Origin: JBGPHT01 sp041484525
Lineage (GTDB): Bacteria; Acidobacteriota; Terriglobia; Bryobacterales; Bryobacteraceae
Reading direction: 5' to 3'
DNA length: 36,893 nucleotides
NCBI GenBank assembly: GCA_041484525.1
Contig: JBGPHT010000068.1
Coordinates: 1 to 36,893 of the forward strand
Part shown: piece after piece, positions 33,560-36,893 of the stretch
Layout of the letters: the number at the start of each line of letters is the position of its first letter
Position numbering within the stretch: position 1 is the first letter of the stretch
The notes under the pieces: model-generated
Databases searched by the model: none
Seen by the model: the letters and a program-made list of their open reading frames with translations, nothing else
Told to the model about the DNA's origin: nothing
Translations under genes and position numbers: made by a program

Positions 33560-34162
33560 CTAATCGACAGGCACTGCGTGGTCGAAAACCACATCCAGAG
33601 TTGAACCTGCTCGCAGGGTCACTTCGCGGCCGCGCGTGAGCAGGACCGTGGCGAGTCCCACGGCACTTCCGGCGCCCGCTCCGATGCCCGCGCCCTTCCA
33701 ACTCCTGTCAGCCAAGCCGCCGATCGCCGCACCGGCTCCACCCATGGTGGCGATGCGCGCGGCGTCCGCGTCCTTACTGCCGCCCTGCTGGATGCCGCCC
33801 TCTTTCCGCTCCACCTTCTGCTCGGTGCCATCCGAATCGACCGATTTCGGAATTGGCGAGATCTCGATAGTCTTCCCGCTGGGAAATGTGAGACTCTCGA
33901 TGCGGACGGCGAGTTCCGCACGTCCGGAAACGCGCCCGCTCCGTTTCGCGTGCGTGACGACGCCTTGCGCGTAGCAATCGACGGGGACGACGATCTGCCC
34001 GTTGGATACGATCGGCGATGCGGTCTTCAGGTACACGTAGTCGCCCACGCGGGCGGTGCGGGTGTCGAGCGAATTCACCAGGCGCATCAGCAGATGGCTG
34101 CCTTGTGGAATTTCGGCGGCGCTGAGTGCGGGAACCAGGAGGGCGAAGAGGGCTAGTCGCAT
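33560..34162 (-). CDS. Secreted glycine-rich hypothetical protein (TrbI-like beta fold)
   Basis: A 200-residue protein with signal peptide MRLALFALLVPALSAAE. Residues 18-110 look like the beta fold shared with TrbI/conjugation-type and similar exported proteins: IPQGSHLLMRLVNSLDTRTARVGDYVYLKTA, then VVPVDCYAQGVVTHAKRSGRVSGRAELAVRIESL. A glycine-zipper stretch (GGAGAAIGGLADRSWKGAGIGAGAGSAVG) and a final EVTLRAGSTLDVVFDHAV strand follow. Such proteins are common in acidobacteria; function unknown. It stands alone between minus-strand neighbours. Confidence 0.75.
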   Translation of the reverse strand: MRLALFALLVPALSAAEIPQGSHLLMRLVNSLDTRTARVGDYVYLKTASPIVSNGQIVVPVDCYAQGVVTHAKRSGRVSGRAELAVRIESLTFPSGKTIEISPIPKSVDSDGTEQKVERKEGGIQQGGSKDADAARIATMGGAGAAIGGLADRSWKGAGIGAGAGSAVGLATVLLTRGREVTLRAGSTLDVVFDHAVPVD

Positions 34163-34183
34163 TAAAATGCTCCTCTTCCTATC

Positions 34184-35311
34184 CTAGCGCCGCGACCGGC
34201 GAGAGTCGCTCAACCGCTTCAAGAGGAATGCCAGAGCCAGCGTCAGCAGCGAGTCTGTGATCTCAGGATGGCGGCCGAGTAGTTTGCGCTGCAGCATCTC
34301 CAGTATGAAAAGCGCGGCCGCCAGAATCGGTCCAGCGATCCAGTAGGAGGCGCCCGCGAGCGAGAGCAGCCACAGTGCGGAACCGTATTGAAATGCCTTT
34401 TGGAACAGCACGCGCACGGCGGGTCCTCCGTCGGCTTGCAGGGACGCACTCAAGGGAATCCACGAAAACGGTTCGGGGTTGGGCGCGAACTGAAATGGCG
34501 AAAGCTCCGCGAGCGCGATGGCGGAGAGCATCAGGAACAATCCGGAGCGTGATCGCAAGCGGTCGGGGAGGAGGGCCCAGATCGGCAGGAACGCGGCGAC
34601 GGCCAGGAAGTCCGCGGGTTGCGGGGCGCGCTCCGGAATGAAGAGACGCATCACGAGGAGGACCAACGGCGCGAGGTACGGCGCAATCTCTCCCCATTGC
34701 AGTTCGCGAATCGTCAGCGCCAGCGCGAACCAGGCGGCGGCGCCTATCCAAACGCCGGCTGCGGAAAACACGGCGGGATGCAGCAGGTAGCGGAACTCCG
34801 CCTCCACGCGACTCCGGCTGAGCACCGGGAAGAACGGAAAAAGCTGATACCCGATCCAGCAGGCGAGCAGGAAGATTGCGGACCAGCGGTCGCGGCCGGC
34901 CTGGCGCGCTGCGGCGCGTTCCAGTTTGAAGGGAACGAGCAACGCAACGGCTACGCCTACCAGAGTGCCGGCTGCGTTGGCGGCCACATCGGCCAGATTA
35001 GTGGCGCGGATCGGAACGTAGACCTGGAGAAGTTCAATCGAGGTGGAGAGAACGATCCCTCCGGCCACGGCGGCTACGGCTGCTACCCATCGTGAACGGC
35101 GCCGTGCCAGCGTGAGGAACGCCGCCCAACCGAGCGGCATGTAGAGCAACACATTTTCCGCGGCGTCGCGTAGTTCGAAGCGAGTGAATTGGCGGGGCCA
35201 CGAGTGCATCAGGATATGGACGGGATGAGCGCCGGGCAGCCACCGGAAATTCCAGGGATACAAAGAACCGTAGATGATGAAGGCGACGACCAGCAGCAGG
35301 AACCGCGGCAC
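34184..35311 (-). CDS. VanZ-family membrane protein
   Basis: A 375-residue polytopic protein. The N-terminal third is a VanZ domain: PRFLLLVVAFIIYGSLYPWNF, RDAAENVLLYMPLGWAAFL, STSIELLQVYVPIRATNLADVAANAAGTLVG (the E..Q and N..D..N pattern of VanZ). About six more membrane helices follow. VanZ gives low-level teicoplanin resistance in some hosts, but most homologues are of unknown role. The start is a GTG at 35311 that overlaps the upstream stop as TAGTG; no ATG fits. Confidence 0.88.
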   Translation of the reverse strand: MPRFLLLVVAFIIYGSLYPWNFRWLPGAHPVHILMHSWPRQFTRFELRDAAENVLLYMPLGWAAFLTLARRRSRWVAAVAAVAGGIVLSTSIELLQVYVPIRATNLADVAANAAGTLVGVAVALLVPFKLERAAARQAGRDRWSAIFLLACWIGYQLFPFFPVLSRSRVEAEFRYLLHPAVFSAAGVWIGAAAWFALALTIRELQWGEIAPYLAPLVLLVMRLFIPERAPQPADFLAVAAFLPIWALLPDRLRSRSGLFLMLSAIALAELSPFQFAPNPEPFSWIPLSASLQADGGPAVRVLFQKAFQYGSALWLLSLAGASYWIAGPILAAALFILEMLQRKLLGRHPEITDSLLTLALAFLLKRLSDSRRSRR

Positions 35312-35631
35312 TAGCGCCTGGCGAAGCGGCGCAAGCGGAAAATTTCCGCCAGCGAAATGTACAGATTCACCGCGCCCAATCCACTGATGGCGCCGCGGAA
35401 ATACATGTTCGTCCAATACTGGTGCCATTCCGGCATGAGGGCGGAGAAGTAATTGCCGTCCCAGTATTCGGTCCAAGGGAAGATGAGGAGGAAGAGGCCG
35501 ATTTCCAGGCAGAACGTGATGAACAGCACCGCCGACATTTTGTGATACCAGCGGTAGATGGGCTTCTCGATGGCTATCGGACCGGGAATGCCTTCGGCCT
35601 GCTGCGGCGGCGGCGGTTCCATCGGCATCAT
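35311..35631 (-). CDS. Small two-helix membrane protein
   Basis: A 106-residue protein that I do not recognise. A Pro/Gln-rich N-terminus (MMPMEPPPPQQ) is followed by membrane helix SAVLFITFCLEIGLFLLIF, the hydrophilic SALMPEWHQYWTNMYFRG segment, and a second helix SGLGAVNLYISLAEIFRL with a basic tail. Its start overlaps the rnhB stop as ATGA and its stop overlaps the vanZ-type start. This places it in a translationally coupled trio. Confidence 0.8.
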   Translation of the reverse strand: MMPMEPPPPQQAEGIPGPIAIEKPIYRWYHKMSAVLFITFCLEIGLFLLIFPWTEYWDGNYFSALMPEWHQYWTNMYFRGAISGLGAVNLYISLAEIFRLRRFARR

Positions 35632-36314
35632 GCAGCGCCCACCGTTTCGAATAGCTCCATCTGGAGATCGTAATCCATGGGGAAGAGCGAGCACACGCGC
35701 ACCGGCTCGAAACTGCGGCGGTGCAGCGGCGTGAGGCCGTACTGTTCGATCGCCTTCTGGTGCTCCGGCGTCGAATATCCTTTGTGCGACGCGAGGCCGT
35801 ATTGCGGGAACACTTCGTCCCAGACCCGCATGCAGGCGTCGCGATACACCTTGGCGACGATGGACGCCGCGGCGATGGCGTGGCAGCGGGCGTCACCCTT
35901 GATGAGGGGACGCTGCGGCAGGGGAAGTTCGAGAGGCATGGCGTCGGTCAGCAGAAAGTCGGGCGCCGGATGGAGCCGCGTCACCGCCACCCGCATAGCT
36001 TTGCGCGAAGCCTGATAGATGTTGATGTCGTCGATAGTCGCGGCATCGATCGCTGCTACTGCCCAAGCAACCGCGCGCTCGCGGATTCGTTCCGCCAGCA
36101 CCTCGCGGCGCTCCGGCTCAAGCATCTTACTGTCGTTGAGACCGCGCACCGGACGGTCGGGGGAAAGGATCACGGCGGCCGCTACCACGGGGCCGAACAG
36201 GGCTCCGCGGCCGACCTCATCCACGCCTGCAACGGCGTGGAATCCGCGCGCATGCAATTCGCGCTCCAGCGTCGCTTCGCACCGGAATTTGCCCCCCGCC
36301 GACTCGGGCCGCAT
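35628..36314 (-). CDS. rnhB: Ribonuclease HII
   Basis: A 228-residue enzyme that removes ribonucleotides and RNA primers from DNA. Catalytic features are VAGVDEVGRGALFGPVVAAAV (Asp and Glu at about 31-32), LNDSKML, and the second Asp/Asp region around FLLTDAMPLEL and GDARCHAIAAASIVAKVYRD. ASHKGYSTPEHQKAI marks the C-terminal part. It begins 15 bp after rplS, a common bacterial gene order, and is intact. Confidence 0.97.
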   Translation of the reverse strand: MRPESAGGKFRCEATLERELHARGFHAVAGVDEVGRGALFGPVVAAAVILSPDRPVRGLNDSKMLEPERREVLAERIRERAVAWAVAAIDAATIDDINIYQASRKAMRVAVTRLHPAPDFLLTDAMPLELPLPQRPLIKGDARCHAIAAASIVAKVYRDACMRVWDEVFPQYGLASHKGYSTPEHQKAIEQYGLTPLHRRSFEPVRVCSLFPMDYDLQMELFETVGAA

Positions 36315-36329
36315 TGGGAAACCCAGCGG

Positions 36330-36677
36330 CTAGACTCGTTCGCGAAGCCGGGCAGCCTTGCCCTTGAGGCCGCGCAGATAATACAGCTTGGCGCGGCGGA
36401 CGCGCCCAGTGCGAACCACGTCGATGTGGTCGATGACGCGGGCGTTCACCGGAAAAATGCGCTCCACTCCCTGGCCGAAACTGACCTTGCGCACCGTGAT
36501 GCTCTCACCCATTCCGGTGTTATTGCGGGCGATGACCGTGCCTTCGAATGCCTGAAGCCGTTCCTTGTCGCCTTCCTTAATCTTGACGTGGACCCGGATG
36601 GTATCGCCGGGGCGGAACGTGGGGATGTCGCTCCGCAGGTTCTTGCTTATGAATTTCGTTAACAACGCATTCTGCAT
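36330..36677 (-). CDS. rplS: 50S ribosomal protein L19
   Basis: A 115-residue L19 of standard length that helps form the subunit interface. RPGDTIRVHVKIKEGDKERLQAFEG, GVERIFPVNARVIDHIDVVRTGRVRRAKLYYLRGL and the basic C-terminus are diagnostic. The ATG at 36677 has AAGGA about 8 nt upstream. The normal upstream neighbour (trmD) is absent; instead a group II intron fragment lies 79 bp upstream on the same strand. Confidence 0.97.
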   Translation of the reverse strand: MQNALLTKFISKNLRSDIPTFRPGDTIRVHVKIKEGDKERLQAFEGTVIARNNTGMGESITVRKVSFGQGVERIFPVNARVIDHIDVVRTGRVRRAKLYYLRGLKGKAARLRERV

Positions 36678-36700
36678 CGAGATTTCCTTGAAACTTCTAG

Positions 36701-36706
36701 TGTATA
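36701..36706 (-). promoter_or_regulatory. Possible rplS -10 element
   Basis: TATACA on the minus strand lies about 24 bp before the rplS ATG. A matching -35 is weak (TTCCAG about 18 bp upstream). It lies between the intron fragment and rplS, so rplS may have its own promoter. Confidence 0.3.
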
Positions 36707-36755
36707 CGATGAGGGGGGAGTTCGCTGGAAGGCAGTCTGGGCCACGGATGGACAC

Positions 36756-36893
36756 CACGGCCTGTTGAACGACCTTGTCCTCCAGCGCGGCGATCCCTAA
36801 CGGCCGTTGCCGGCCGTCGGCTTTGGGTATGTATGTTCTCCTCGACGGTTGAGCGCGGTACGCGCCCCGATGGACTCGGTCATGGAGGTCCTG
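36756..36893 (-). mobile_element. Group II intron reverse-transcriptase fragment
   Basis: From the right edge, the minus strand reads without a stop QDLHDRVHRGAYRAQPSRRT, then YIPKADGRQRPLGIAALEDK and VVQQAV. This is the start of the reverse-transcriptase domain (RT motifs 0 to 2) of LtrA-type group II intron proteins. Similarity stops near 36756, after which the frame continues only into unrelated leader sequence and rplS. The catalytic YADD region and the RNA domains are missing, so the copy is truncated at its 3' side. The 5' part lies outside the window. Confidence 0.85.

Noticed and set aside
36330..36758. Longer rplS protein starting at GTG 36758
   Set aside because: The added N-terminus is leader plus intron-derived sequence; the ATG at 36677 has a good ribosome site and gives the normal L19 length.
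1..36893. CRISPR arrays, tRNA or rRNA genes
   Set aside because: No regularly spaced direct repeats and no tRNA or rRNA sequence was recognised; the only RNA gene supported is the SRP RNA.

Overview
The window looks like chromosomal DNA from an Acidobacteriota bacterium of the Bryobacterales / Candidatus Solibacter type. The grounds are high GC, a large secreted protein with a C-terminal domain of the TIGR03437 type common in Solibacter, a Ser/Thr kinase fused to a TolB-like domain and TPRs, and long runs of tightly packed or overlapping genes. This placement comes from gene content and style only. Both edges lie in mobile-element genes: the 5' end of an IS1595-type transposase at base 1 and a group II intron reverse-transcriptase fragment at the right end. 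The piece may therefore be bounded by repeats.

Layout: (1) 1-2476, mobile and defence-like debris: the transposase start, an IS-truncated SMC/TrlF-like ATPase C-terminus, and an AlbA_2 (Schlafen-like) ATP-binding gene. (2) 2635-5400, minus-strand housekeeping: SRP RNA, dnaX, ybaB and recR. (3) 5432-12634, minus strand: kinase-TolB-TPR receptor, secreted esterase, two tandem APC permeases, thiE. (4) 12631-16004: peroxiredoxin and a secreted HExxH/TIGR03437 protein, coupled to thiE by ATGA overlaps. (5) 16056-17123: a zinc-ribbon AIM24 protein, an orphan PEP-CTERM tail and two copies of one palindrome. (6) 17124-23018: penicillin-acylase-type hydrolase (minus), then a plus-strand CNNM/CBS, AI-2E-type and HupE/UreJ-type membrane operon. 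(7) 23085-25393: macrodomain protein divergent from hutI, then a small unknown gene. (8) 25443-30046: an overlapping block of aconitase-family large and small subunits, class-V aminotransferase and RraA-type aldolase, facing a GltS-type glutamate carrier. (9) 30068-36677: a broken M1 peptidase, a polytopic membrane protein with a C-terminus altered by a repeat, a secreted glycine-rich protein, and rplS-rnhB-small membrane protein-vanZ.

The most interesting part is 25.4-31.7 kb. The aconitase-type/aminotransferase/RraA/GltS set reads like an uptake and breakdown route for a branched or hydroxylated glutamate analogue. The small subunit has an unusual substrate-binding loop. Four frame disruptions fall in three genes here. 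A perfect 37-bp inverted repeat supplies the last codons and stops of two convergent genes. A separate 97-bp repeat appears to have removed a stop codon. Whether the frame breaks are sequencing errors or real decay cannot be decided from this sequence alone.
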